Shown here: in pieces, positions 7,706 through 16,305 of the stretch
Layout of the letters: each line of letters begins with the position of its first letter
How positions within the stretch are numbered: the first letter of the stretch is position 1
NCBI GenBank assembly: GCA_013044385.1
Contig: JABEUN010000081.1
Location: 27,314 to 91,313 of the forward strand
Origin: Acidimicrobiaceae bacterium
Lineage (GTDB): Bacteria > Actinomycetota > Acidimicrobiia > Acidimicrobiales > Acidimicrobiaceae
Direction: 5' to 3'
DNA: 64,000 nucleotides
Position numbers and translations under genes: made by a program
The notes under the pieces: model-generated
Database searches by the model: none
What the model saw: only the letters and a program-made list of their open reading frames with translations
What the model was told of the DNA's origin: nothing

Positions 7706-8793
7706 CTGGCAAATTCCTCCTCTAGATAGCACGAACCGATTCGGATCGGAGACGACTCACGATCCTCGAACGTCTGCGTAATGGACGCGGCGAGTCCAGT
7801 AGCATCCACCAATCCCCGAAACGGAACCACCGCAGTTATCCGGTCACGTAGTGACCCGGGCACAAGTGGCACATACGTGAGTGCCGACTCAAGCTGATTC
7901 AAGCCAGCGTGATTTTCGAGAAAATCGGCCGAAACCGACGCCTTAGAAATGATCCCGCCCTGCACCACGAGGTGCAGCACGATCGTCCCCAAGGAGGTCC
8001 TATAGGAGACATCGGCGCCTTCGGCAGTGTTTCGTCCGCCAGAAAAGAGCCACTCCTGAGTGGAATAGCGCTCAGTTGCTATCGGTGCAGATTCCACCTT
8101 CAGGCTCTCATTGTCACCGCTACACGTCACCGACTCAAGGCTCTTGGCGAACGCACCGACCAGAGCTTCACAGAGTTCGCCTCGGTCGCAACCCCCGTCC
8201 ACCTCCTCCTGCAGGGTCGTGATGCGCTCCTGCATGGATCGTGCAAATGAGTCCGCATACTTGGCTGCCGGAATTTTGAGGACCGAGCACATGAGGTCTA
8301 TGTCGATACCCATCAGGATGCTCGCGTGTAGCAGCACCGCACCAGAGGTACTTCGATAAGATCCGAGCCCAGCGATCTTGCGATCACCAACACACAGGTC
8401 GTTCTTACCCCGCAAAGAGGCTTCTATGCCTAAAGCTCGGAGAGCATCTGCGAGAGCTTCCGCGAACGCTAATAGATGAACTTTCGCGGGAAGAGATTTG
8501 GTATCAGCAACTGCTAGTGCTACTCCAAGTTGTCCACTGCCCATCATGATCGCGCCACCGCCCGTTGGACGGCGGTTGACATCCATACCGAGCCCCTTGG
8601 CAGCGAGAAGATCCAGTTCGGCCTCGACTCTTTGGAACCTGCCTATCAGCAGTACATGATCGCGATAGCTGTACAGGCGCAGGGCCGCATCGAGCGATCC
8701 AGTACCCACTGCCTCAGTCATAGCCTCATCGAAGGCAAGGCCTTGCACGGCACCGACGTCTCTGTCGTAAAAGAGCGACAAGGTATTCGTCAT
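7702..8793 (-). CDS. Lipoate/octanoate-protein ligase family protein (LplA-like), copy 2
   Basis: This 363-residue biotin/lipoate A/B ligase-family protein is started at ATG 8793 (ATGA overlap with the upstream stop) instead of the longer frame from 8856. The hallmark 'RRPTGGGAIM' ligase loop and the 'DRKIAGLGS' stretch, with its adenylate-contacting lysine, are both present. It sits between the two radical-SAM genes, so it belongs to the LbpA lipoylation machinery. sHdr operons usually encode one dedicated ligase, sLpl(AB); this operon has two distinct ones, so one may transfer octanoate and the other lipoate, or they may serve different LbpA copies. Confidence 0.85.
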   Translation of the reverse strand: MTNTLSLFYDRDVGAVQGLAFDEAMTEAVGTGSLDAALRLYSYRDHVLLIGRFQRVEAELDLLAAKGLGMDVNRRPTGGGAIMMGSGQLGVALAVADTKSLPAKVHLLAFAEALADALRALGIEASLRGKNDLCVGDRKIAGLGSYRSTSGAVLLHASILMGIDIDLMCSVLKIPAAKYADSFARSMQERITTLQEEVDGGCDRGELCEALVGAFAKSLESVTCSGDNESLKVESAPIATERYSTQEWLFSGGRNTAEGADVSYRTSLGTIVLHLVVQGGIISKASVSADFLENHAGLNQLESALTYVPLVPGSLRDRITAVVPFRGLVDATGLAASITQTFEDRESSPIRIGSCYLEEEFAR

Positions 8794-9767
8794 GCCAACG
8801 AGACCTCTGTGAGGCCAGCGCCGGCGTCGCCAGCCCAACTCATCGAACAGCACCACTCATAGAGTTTCGGGGAGAAGCCGCGAGATGCCGCGTAGCTGAT
8901 CGACCCATCTGCGGGATAAGCGATTCCATTGAGCCCTATATCTATTGCGGCCTGATCGAGATGGACCTTCATCTCCCCCATAGGACGTGCGCATCCTAGG
9001 TTGATTCGCGCCTTGGGGAGTTCAGTCCTCGCTGCAGCGAACAGTCCCGCAACCTCCTCTACAGATGGCGGAGCTACGTTCTCCATCGGCGTCGAGACGA
9101 GAGGAGTAAGAACGACAATTATCAGGGTCTCAATTCCGTGTCGCTTGATCATGTCCAAGGCCTCGTACTCGCCGAGAAAGCGACCATAATGCAGACCCGC
9201 AATGATGTGAGGAATTATCCTGAGCCCGGTCGAAGATAGCAGTCCTAGTGCATCATCGAAGTCCCTCGTCGTAAGGGGAAGGTGGTATACCTCCGAAATT
9301 GTCTCGTCCGCACCGATGATGTCGAGCATCACACCATCGACACCAGAATCTGCAAGTGAGGCCGCAAGGCGCGGCGTCACCACTCCAGAGTGCGCAATGA
9401 CGGTCATGCCCAGCTCATCTTTTATTCGTCGGACATATCGGAGGTGGCGCTCCAGCGGCACTGCACCGTTTCGCATCGATCCGCCCGAGACGAGCAAGCC
9501 CTCACTGCCACGTTCTTGTAGCTGCTTGGCTACATCGAATAGGTTTTCTCCCATACGCACAGAGATCATTGAGGACAGTACCTTCGTCTGGCAGTGATCG
9601 CAGTTGAGCGCGCACGCCGAGCCAGTTACTGAGACCGGCAGGAACCGCTTCGCGTTCTTCGGCTTCCATTCCGATGTCTGCCAGGACTTCAGACCCGGAG
9701 CGTAGAACTCGAAAGTGTCCCCGAAGTTCTCTCTTCGAGTCTCGAGATTGGACAGGATCGACGTCAT
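8790..9767 (-). CDS. Radical-SAM protein, LipS2/LipS1-type lipoyl synthase component
   Basis: The protein has 325 residues from ATG 9767, which overlaps the LbpA stop as ATGA; the open frame extends to 9890 but would lie inside that gene. C52-x3-C56-x2-C59 in 'CALNCDHC' is the radical-SAM cluster site, following 'FLPVSVTG'. Residues after it ('LLVSGGSM', 'AHSGVV', 'MLDIIGA') fit a TIM-barrel radical enzyme. It is the probable partner of the radical-SAM protein at 6599-7705 in a split lipoyl synthase. The N-terminal 'FYAPGLKSW' segment is, from memory, like LipS2. The numbering of the two partners remains uncertain. Confidence 0.8.
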   Translation of the reverse strand: MTSILSNLETRRENFGDTFEFYAPGLKSWQTSEWKPKNAKRFLPVSVTGSACALNCDHCQTKVLSSMISVRMGENLFDVAKQLQERGSEGLLVSGGSMRNGAVPLERHLRYVRRIKDELGMTVIAHSGVVTPRLAASLADSGVDGVMLDIIGADETISEVYHLPLTTRDFDDALGLLSSTGLRIIPHIIAGLHYGRFLGEYEALDMIKRHGIETLIIVVLTPLVSTPMENVAPPSVEEVAGLFAAARTELPKARINLGCARPMGEMKVHLDQAAIDIGLNGIAYPADGSISYAASRGFSPKLYEWCCSMSWAGDAGAGLTEVSLA

Positions 9768-10207
9768 TGTGCCAGCACGCCCATTCTCCGATACTCTTCG
9801 ACGCGCTCGAAGAAGTGATTCACAGCCGCATCGCCAGTGAGCAGGGCTGACACCTCGTCCTTCGGCACCTCCTCGATGGTCACGAGCCACGTCCTGTACG
9901 GGTCACGATAGAGCAACGACGGTTGCGCTAAAGCCTCATCGTTCAGGGCAGATATCACCCCGGAAACTGGCGCAGAGATCGGGCCGACGAACTTCTCCGC
10001 CTCAAGCGTCCCCATTGGGTCACCTTGATTTACCCGAGTGCCTACGCCGACGAAGGCAAAGTGTGAGAGTGTTCCATTGACCTCTAGGCCAAGAGAATCG
10101 AATCCGACGCGGTAGCCAGAACTGGTTGGCGCCAACCAGTAGTCACCCTCCTGAGGGTACCAAAGCTCAGTATCGATACCATAAGACCCTCGTACAACCA
10201 AACTCAT
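9764..10207 (-). CDS. lbpA: Lipoate-binding protein (LbpA-like), copy 1
   Basis: The 147-residue GcvH-fold protein has its lipoyl lysine at K72 in 'LEAEKFVGP', followed by 'APVSGVISALN' and 'LLYRDPYRTW'. It starts in an ATGA overlap with the upstream ligase gene and ends in an ATGA overlap with the radical-SAM gene. It differs most from the other two copies: the ExxK triplet is EAEK instead of ESGK or ESAK, and the glycine-rich 'DPYGxGW' turn is replaced by 'DPYRTW'. It may be specific to a particular ligase or a separate step, since it is embedded in the lipoylation block and not next to the other LbpA genes. Confidence 0.85.
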   Translation of the reverse strand: MSLVVRGSYGIDTELWYPQEGDYWLAPTSSGYRVGFDSLGLEVNGTLSHFAFVGVGTRVNQGDPMGTLEAEKFVGPISAPVSGVISALNDEALAQPSLLYRDPYRTWLVTIEEVPKDEVSALLTGDAAVNHFFERVEEYRRMGVLAQ

Positions 10208-11229
10208 CTGACGGTCTCCTTCTGACCCAGTGCACCGACACCTGCTAAACGTGCCTCGACTCCGGCGGCTGGAATCCCCATCGAATGGAGCACCTCGATA
10301 GCGTCGAAAGGAGGTCGCCCACTGACCTCCACCACGTCACTGGCTACCCCATTGCGCAGGATCACCAGCCGCTCAACAAATCCAAAAACCACCGTCAGGA
10401 CGTAGATCGGGGACCCAGCTAACGGAAAGACCGCGTAGACGCCCGATCGAATCTTGATAATGTGGGGCTCTATCGGTTTCGCAGGTGGGAACTCCGGCAA
10501 GAGAACAGACTCCGGTGCGGACAGCTTCTGGTCGAACTCTTCTATCGAGCGCCATTCCGAATCGGAAACCACCCCTCGATAGGATTCGAGTTCAAGAGCA
10601 GCACTTAGCGATATGGATGCGGACGTTACGAAGTCAGCTTGCTGCCCAGTTGGTCGTGTCGATGCGACAAATCTCCCCATCAGTTCGGACAGGACATCGA
10701 CGACCATCGGATGAGGAGTGGCAAGAACCGAAGCGGCGGTGCTTGCGTCGAAGTGTTGGATCAGGTTCCCGACAACGGCCATTCCCCCGTCGATCTCACC
10801 TGCGCCATGACCGCACACCTTGGTATCTCCGACAACAATCTCACCTGTGGAATCCATCATTGCGTCTAGACCCACCGCCGCATACGCTGCAAGAAAAGGG
10901 GTGAGTAACCGATTGATGACCGCAGACCGAGCCCCACGGTATCTGCCCAAGGGGGCAATGACCTGGAAGAAAAGCTGATCTGCATCAAGATAAACCGAAC
11001 CGCCACCAACCATGCGTCTGATGACACCGATGCCCATCGACTGAATCGCCTCCCAGTTCAGCTCCTCATGGCTACGGTGCGCCCCGATACCGACATAGGG
11101 AGCTTCCGGACTCATGAATGCCAATGTGGTCGGAGTCGTCGGCTCGGCTGCCGACGTGAGCCCGTGCCAGATCGACTGAGAGCGAAGGGGTGAAACCACT
11201 CCGAAGTCGATGACCCGCAAGCCGTCCAT
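10204..11229 (-). CDS. Lipoate/octanoate-protein ligase family protein (LplA-like), copy 1
   Basis: This 341-residue ligase-family protein has the 'RRMVGGGSVYLD' loop and 'GDTKVCGHGAGE', corresponding to the substrate-binding loop and the catalytic-lysine region of LplA. The start ATG at 11229 overlaps the upstream stop by one base (TGATG). The C-terminal 90 residues ('GVYAVFPLAGSPIYVL' onward) resemble the accessory domain of LplA-type enzymes. It directly follows the fused Hdr subunit and precedes an LbpA gene, so it probably loads LbpA. It shares only the ligase core with the second copy at 7702-8793; the two look anciently diverged rather than recently duplicated. Confidence 0.85.
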   Translation of the reverse strand: MDGLRVIDFGVVSPLRSQSIWHGLTSAAEPTTPTTLAFMSPEAPYVGIGAHRSHEELNWEAIQSMGIGVIRRMVGGGSVYLDADQLFFQVIAPLGRYRGARSAVINRLLTPFLAAYAAVGLDAMMDSTGEIVVGDTKVCGHGAGEIDGGMAVVGNLIQHFDASTAASVLATPHPMVVDVLSELMGRFVASTRPTGQQADFVTSASISLSAALELESYRGVVSDSEWRSIEEFDQKLSAPESVLLPEFPPAKPIEPHIIKIRSGVYAVFPLAGSPIYVLTVVFGFVERLVILRNGVASDVVEVSGRPPFDAIEVLHSMGIPAAGVEARLAGVGALGQKETVR

Positions 11230-12542
11230 CAGGCGACAACTTCTTCGCCAACGGGTGCCATCGCAAGCTCGAGGAGCTCGGCTATGTCCATCACTTCGAG
11301 ATGATCGTTGCCGGTCGATTTGGCCGCATCTTCAAAACGGGATACTTCATATGGACAACAGACAGCCAAAACCTCTGCACCTGTATCGACGGCTTCACGC
11401 ACGCGACGCTCAGACAATCGTTCACTCAGGTGGTTCGAGTTAAAGCCGTCCAACCACATCCCACCACCGCCGCCGCCACAGCAGTATGCGTTCTCCCGAC
11501 AACGTCCCATTTCGACGAAGTTAAGTCCTGGAATTGCATTCAACAGGGTGCGTGGAGCGTCATACTCTCCGTTATGCCGACCTAGGTAGCAGGGATCGTG
11601 AAAAGTGACAACCTTGTTTATCTCCCGCGATAGGGGGATTCGGTCGATCACCTGTGCGAGAAGTTGTGTGTAGTGTTGAACTTCGAATACGTGACCCCTC
11701 TTGGGGTACTCCTTGACGAGGGCATTAAAACCATGGGGGTCCGGCGTGACAATGCGTGCAAACTCGTACTTGGCCAGCGTTGTGACTACGTCTTCCATCA
11801 GCGCCTCGAATAGACCCTTTTCGCCGGCAAGGCGCTGGGAGTCACCTATGGTTTTCTCCTCTGCCCCGAGAATCGCAAAGTCCACGCCAGCCCGATCGAG
11901 AATGCGGACGAATGAACGCGCGGCCTGTTGGCCGCGTGGGTGGTAACTCCAATAGTCCTCCACGTAGAACAGAACGTCGACAGGTGACGGATCTGACGAA
12001 AGCACCCTGACCTCGACACCGGCCTCCTTGGTCCAGCCGTGGCGCCTCCGGGGGTTTTCGCCAAGGGCATTGCCATAACGAAATGTCTTCTCGAACACAA
12101 CCTGGAGCTCTTCTGGAACCGATCCAGCAAGAACCGCAGCTTCCCGCACGGCTGGCATGATCTCGATCATGTTCACTTCCTTGGGACATACCCTCAAACA
12201 GTTCGCGCAGGTCGTGCACTTCCAGAGGTCGTCAGAGGTGAAAAGATCCATCCCCGTCTGCACCTTGCGATGCAGCTTCCGGGGGCCATACTCCGATACC
12301 AGGTCGACCGGGCAGACCGGTACACATTTCCCGCACCCATAGCAGTATTCGAGGCTCTCGCCTCCCTCTAACGCCGCTACCTTGCCTAGTCCCTCGTAGC
12401 TGTAGTCCGTCAAGACCCTTGACTCGAGCATCCGATTCCATTGACCTGAAACATCCCAGGCTCGCCCGGAGAGGGTCGATGTAACGCTCGCCTCCTCCAG
12501 TTCGTGGACGATTGGCGCCTGCTTCCTACCGCCGATTGGCAC
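11229..12542 (-). CDS. Fused HdrC2-HdrB2-like iron-sulfur subunit (sHdrB3-type)
   Basis: From GTG 12542, with AAGGGGGG five bases upstream, the protein has 437 residues. Two [4Fe-4S] motifs come first (C67/70/73/77 and C109/112/115/119), then a CCG domain with 'HDPCYLG' and 'CCGGGGGGMW'. So one chain carries what are separate HdrC2 and HdrB2 subunits in classical sHdr clusters. To my knowledge this fusion, together with EtfAB, is the mark of the second sHdr cluster type, where it is called sHdrB3. The C-terminal half aligns by eye with the soluble half of EtfD. Longer starts up to 12593 are possible; the chosen one overlaps the upstream gene by 17 bases. Confidence 0.88.
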   Translation of the reverse strand: MPIGGRKQAPIVHELEEASVTSTLSGRAWDVSGQWNRMLESRVLTDYSYEGLGKVAALEGGESLEYCYGCGKCVPVCPVDLVSEYGPRKLHRKVQTGMDLFTSDDLWKCTTCANCLRVCPKEVNMIEIMPAVREAAVLAGSVPEELQVVFEKTFRYGNALGENPRRRHGWTKEAGVEVRVLSSDPSPVDVLFYVEDYWSYHPRGQQAARSFVRILDRAGVDFAILGAEEKTIGDSQRLAGEKGLFEALMEDVVTTLAKYEFARIVTPDPHGFNALVKEYPKRGHVFEVQHYTQLLAQVIDRIPLSREINKVVTFHDPCYLGRHNGEYDAPRTLLNAIPGLNFVEMGRCRENAYCCGGGGGGMWLDGFNSNHLSERLSERRVREAVDTGAEVLAVCCPYEVSRFEDAAKSTGNDHLEVMDIAELLELAMAPVGEEVVA

Positions 12543-13302
12543 GTGCACCCCCCTTCGACTCGTAAATACCCAGCACTCGCTCGGCGAGTTCACCGAGATT
12601 GGGAAGGATCTTGGTGAACTCTTTGGACATTCGCATCTCGAGCACGCTCGTCATGTAGACCCCATAGACGAGGCCGAGGAAAATATCCATTGACCACGGT
12701 CCCGAATCGGCCCACCGGACTCTCCCGCCGAGCATGGTCGAGTGCAGATACGCGATAACTGAAGCGGTCTTCGCTGCCCGTTCATCCAGGTCAGCCCCGT
12801 AAAGGTCCACACCTTCGTTACAGATCAGTGCGAGTGCTCCACTTTCGGTATCGGGATCGAAGACCCACCTTGAAAGCAGTGGTGTCCCATTCGGATCTGC
12901 GAAATGGGCGAATTCAAACGGAAGGTCAGCAACCTTCTCGCCGACGCGCTGACAAAGCACTCGCATTGGCGAAGTCCGTTCGGTCAAACTAAGCGCCGAT
13001 GGAGCGAGCGCCGTCAACGCTGATGCAAGTTCGTCAACTTCTGCTACGACTAACAACTCACGCTGGCTACGCCTTGACAGGTTCGAGCACCCAAGCAACT
13101 CGGATATACACTCTCCAGCCGTGTCAGGGTTGCGTGTCAAATCGTCGATAAGACTCCTGATCGCAGCGGATTTTGCAGCGGCACGCAGTTGTGCCCGGTC
13201 GATGAAAAGGTCATCGACACGAGTCGAAATGGCATCGGAGAACTCCCGTATAGCCTCTAGATCTGCCTCCTGACGCCTCACTGCAGTCACCATCGTGTTC
13301 AC
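12526..13302 (-). CDS. Conserved sHdr-associated hypothetical subunit (Hyp)
   Basis: The 258-residue protein has no motif I can name. It lies where sHdr operons carry the 'Hyp' subunit, directly after hdrA and before the C2/B2 genes, and its length is in the range expected for that subunit. The sequence is mostly helical, with two cysteines close to each other ('ECISELLGCSN') and a third in 'RVLCQRV', which are not enough for a typical iron-sulfur site. It starts at GTG immediately after the hdrA stop. In purified sHdr complexes from other organisms the equivalent subunit is part of the complex, so the same is inferred here. Confidence 0.75.
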   Translation of the reverse strand: MNTMVTAVRRQEADLEAIREFSDAISTRVDDLFIDRAQLRAAAKSAAIRSLIDDLTRNPDTAGECISELLGCSNLSRRSQRELLVVAEVDELASALTALAPSALSLTERTSPMRVLCQRVGEKVADLPFEFAHFADPNGTPLLSRWVFDPDTESGALALICNEGVDLYGADLDERAAKTASVIAYLHSTMLGGRVRWADSGPWSMDIFLGLVYGVYMTSVLEMRMSKEFTKILPNLGELAERVLGIYESKGGARANRR

Positions 13303-14385
13303 TCAAACTCCCACACCGGCGAGGGAGATTGAAGCTGCCTTGGCTCCAGCAAAACCGCCAGTCGATACACAGTCCTCGAGATCAGCGGGCCCAAGTGCAG
13401 ACCCAACAGCGAAGATGCCCGGACGGGAGGTCGAAACTGTGTCCAAAGGAGGATTGACAGCCTCGATAAAGCCGTACTTATTCTGCGCAATCCCGAGGAC
13501 ACCGGCCATGGCCCTTGTACCCTCCGAAGGTTCCATCCCGACCGAGAGTACGACGAGGTCCATTGGCACCTCCATTGGCCTGCCCATCGTGGTGTCCTCA
13601 CCTCGAACTAGCAATCGACCATCCTTGGGCAGGACCTCAGTGATGATGCCCTTCACATACTGCACATGGTGTTTCTCCTGTGCGGGCCAGTAGATCTGAC
13701 TCTCCCAATAGCCATACATGCGCATGTCGATATAGAAGATGAACACCTCGACACCTGGGACCGCCAACCGGACCTCAATCGCCTCTTTGGAGGCGACCCC
13801 ACAGCACACCTTGGAACAGTACTCATTACCGATCTGACGATCACGGGACCCGACACACTGAACAAAACAGACACGCTTTGGCGCTTCGCCGTTCGATGGA
13901 CGCACTACCTGACCGCTCTTGAGCATCGCCTCCAGATCCTGGAGGGCGATAACATCATCAAATTCGTAGTATCCGTACATCTGGGTCTCACGCCCCGGGT
14001 CGAAGTGCGAAAAACCAGTTGCGACGACGATCGAAGCTGCTGAGAGTGACTCCTGCTCGCCTCGGTGTTCGATGACGATCGAGAAGTCCCCCTTCTCTCC
14101 TGTACAGCTGATCACTTTGCTCTCGTAGCGCACCGAAACGTTGCTCATGGCTAGCAGGGGACTTACCATCTCGCCGATCGCCTCTTCGGCACTGCGCAGA
14201 TATGGCGTCAACGAGGCGTAGTTCTCCTCAATCGGTCGACCTCCCAGATATGCCAGGCGTTCTACAATGACGACATCTACTCCGAATTCGGCGGCGGTGC
14301 GCGCTGCAGCTATTCCCGCTGGACCGCCGCCTATGACTACGACTCTCCCGTTTGGCACCGGTGATTCCCCTTCCCTCGTGCCCAT
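13303..14385 (-). CDS. hdrA: sHdrA, flavin-binding heterodisulfide reductase-like subunit
   Basis: The 360-residue protein opens with the FAD dinucleotide fold (G19-G-G-P-A-G24). It carries an HdrA-type [4Fe-4S] site with cysteines at C173, C177, C190, C194 and C195 ('VQCVGSRD', 'YCSKVCCG'). It ends with the second flavin motif 'PGIFAVGSALGP'. Its length matches the short sHdrA of sulfur oxidisers, not methanogen HdrA, which has extra ferredoxin domains. It is the centre of the complex, handling two-electron chemistry and electron bifurcation or relay. It lies 15 bases after hdrB1 and abuts the Hyp gene. Confidence 0.95.
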   Translation of the reverse strand: MGTREGESPVPNGRVVVIGGGPAGIAAARTAAEFGVDVVIVERLAYLGGRPIEENYASLTPYLRSAEEAIGEMVSPLLAMSNVSVRYESKVISCTGEKGDFSIVIEHRGEQESLSAASIVVATGFSHFDPGRETQMYGYYEFDDVIALQDLEAMLKSGQVVRPSNGEAPKRVCFVQCVGSRDRQIGNEYCSKVCCGVASKEAIEVRLAVPGVEVFIFYIDMRMYGYWESQIYWPAQEKHHVQYVKGIITEVLPKDGRLLVRGEDTTMGRPMEVPMDLVVLSVGMEPSEGTRAMAGVLGIAQNKYGFIEAVNPPLDTVSTSRPGIFAVGSALGPADLEDCVSTGGFAGAKAASISLAGVGV

Positions 14386-14400
14386 CTCATTTCGATATGA

Positions 14401-15588
14401 CTAGACACCGACATCGGCCCAGGTCAGGTATTGCTGCTCATTTGCTTCGAGCTTCTTGAGATCCTTTTGGAAATCGGCCCAAGCCGCCTCCCAGTCGATA
14501 CCCATCTTCTCGAGCAGCGGCCGGTAGTTGGTAGAGTGCCAGTGCAGTTGCGCAACCTTGAACGGGTGAGCACCCATGGAGATCGCTGCAAACTGAGCCT
14601 CCGACATCACCGGTACTCCCACGTTGCGATCGTGGGCTTGAGTTGCAAACTGGCTCTTGTCTAGTGCGGTGACACAGCCCGTATCATGCGTAAGTACAAC
14701 GTCCGGATCGGCCTCTGCCTTCATTACCTCGATCTTGCGGAGAGTGGCGAAGGATCGCGTGAAATCCCGCTGCACGAGAATATGACGGAAACCGAAACCG
14801 CAGCAGTCGAAGAAGGTTGAATAGCTACGCAGGTCCGCCCCGAGTGCCTGGACTAGCCCAGAAACCGCAGCAGTGCGCTGGCCGTGATAAACGTCAGGAT
14901 CATAGATCGCGTCGCCCTCAACTAGCTTGTAGTAGTGGCAGGCCGGGTGCACCGTGACGGCCACCCCCGATAGGTCGAGGATGCGCGCTGATGCTATCTC
15001 GTCCTTCATCGCATACAGCCATTCGGAATAGTGGACGATCTCTTCGGGGATCACCATCTCCTTGCCGAGTTTGCCGAGCACCTTGCGCACTTGGGCACGC
15101 AAGTCAGCGGAGTGAAGTAGTTCTGACCGAACCTCTTTGTAGTGGCCATAGGACGTACCGCAGTGGATCAGCGGAAAGTACCCAGTCTCATTCGCAGCAG
15201 CGAAGTTCCGCAAAGCAACCGCTGCCTGAGCGGCCTGATTAGAGGTGGCACTGGCATAGTAGTTCCACGCCGTGCAGCTGGTCTGGTCACGAGGGTCGCT
15301 GTAGTCGTAACCGAGCTTTCGCATGATCCAGAAGATAGATGTTGAGTATCCCGGGATATGGCCGCACTGTCCACAGGATTTGTGATGCCACAGGTGACCC
15401 TTCTGGATCTTCTTTGGTAGACCGTATTTCGTCGAGACGTTCACATAGTCACCGGTAACACGCTGGACGATCAACTCACCTGCCGCCTCGAGTGCAAACA
15501 GTTCTTCATGGAAGTCGGCGCTGCGTCGATCGGGCGTTCGCTCGAAACTCCGCTTCTTCGACAAAATCACTCCGACCGCATCGCTCAT
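14401..15588 (-). CDS. hdrB: sHdrB1, CCG-domain heterodisulfide reductase-like subunit
   Basis: The 395-residue protein has a C-terminal CCG domain with C217 ('HPACHYY'), C262-C263-G and C305 ('HDTGC'), the ligand set for a non-cubane [4Fe-4S] cluster. The N-terminal half has a looser set at C72, C75, C105 and C143, so a second cluster may be altered or absent there. HdrB1 is thought to be the site where substrate sulfur carried on LbpA meets the complex. It overlaps hdrC1 as ATGA. At 395 residues it is, from memory, longer than many HdrB1 proteins (about 300); most of the extra length is at the two ends. Confidence 0.92.
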   Translation of the reverse strand: MSDAVGVILSKKRSFERTPDRRSADFHEELFALEAAGELIVQRVTGDYVNVSTKYGLPKKIQKGHLWHHKSCGQCGHIPGYSTSIFWIMRKLGYDYSDPRDQTSCTAWNYYASATSNQAAQAAVALRNFAAANETGYFPLIHCGTSYGHYKEVRSELLHSADLRAQVRKVLGKLGKEMVIPEEIVHYSEWLYAMKDEIASARILDLSGVAVTVHPACHYYKLVEGDAIYDPDVYHGQRTAAVSGLVQALGADLRSYSTFFDCCGFGFRHILVQRDFTRSFATLRKIEVMKAEADPDVVLTHDTGCVTALDKSQFATQAHDRNVGVPVMSEAQFAAISMGAHPFKVAQLHWHSTNYRPLLEKMGIDWEAAWADFQKDLKKLEANEQQYLTWADVGV

Positions 15589-16304
15589 AACTCGATCCCC
15601 TCCTCTTCGAGGCGCTCCTCCATGATCTCTTCCAGGATCATGTGAATGCCACTGTCCACCTCTTTGATCATGTCTAGGGCCCCCGTCTCCATCCAGATCA
15701 CATAAAGCTCCAAGATGGTACTCTCAGCCACGTCCCACCCAGTAGATGTAGTGTGGTGTGTCTCCGGCGGGAGTGCCCTACGCCAGAGACTCAGGTTTTC
15801 CGAGACATCTTTCACCTCTGGCCCCCAGTCGGGGAATGCATCGGGCTGGAGCATGTCGGGCGAGACCTGAGTTCCAGTGGACATGATCTTGTAAATGATG
15901 CGTGAGTAGCCTTCAAGTGCAACTTTTGCACTTCGCAATCCGTTTGTAACCGCTACCTCTCTCATTATCGTGATGATGCCACCGGGATTGTTGCCTCTCG
16001 GACAGCGAAGGCAGGAGAAGCATTGCGAGCACTCCCAGACGTCCTCTTCAAGTTGCTGAAAGAGGAGTTCAACGTCGTGTCGAGCCGCAGCTTGGGCGAT
16101 ACGACGTGGGCTGAAATCGTAAAATCGTGCGCTCGGACAGGCCGCAACACAGATTCCACACTCGTAACAGCCGTAAAGATAAGAGGGCATCCTAGGGTCT
16201 GCGAAGACCTGCCCTATAAGGCGTTCCTTCTCAGCATGAGGAACGTCTGTGTGCCCTGCAACACTTTCGACCTTAAAATATGGGTGCGTGGTGACAGTTG
16301 CCAT
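15585..16304 (-). CDS. hdrC: sHdrC1, iron-sulfur subunit
   Basis: The 239-residue subunit has a first [4Fe-4S] motif 'CYECGICVAACP' (CxxCxxCxxxCP). A second reads 'CSQCFSCLRCP', in which the last spacer is two residues instead of three. A helical C-terminal tail follows, ending in a run of acidic residues ('EEIMEERLEEEG'). The length agrees with sHdrC1 of other sulfur oxidisers. It transfers electrons between HdrB1 and HdrA. The ATG lies one base after the dsrE stop with no good ribosome-binding site, so translation probably depends on the upstream gene. The shortened second motif might be a family trait; I could not check. Confidence 0.92.
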   Translation of the reverse strand: MATVTTHPYFKVESVAGHTDVPHAEKERLIGQVFADPRMPSYLYGCYECGICVAACPSARFYDFSPRRIAQAAARHDVELLFQQLEEDVWECSQCFSCLRCPRGNNPGGIITIMREVAVTNGLRSAKVALEGYSRIIYKIMSTGTQVSPDMLQPDAFPDWGPEVKDVSENLSLWRRALPPETHHTTSTGWDVAESTILELYVIWMETGALDMIKEVDSGIHMILEEIMEERLEEEGIEL

Positions 16305-16305
16305 T

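Noticed and set aside
1433..10207. Glycine cleavage system H proteins
   Set aside because: The three GcvH-fold proteins sit in an sHdr operon without gcvT, gcvP or lpd, so LbpA is the better reading.
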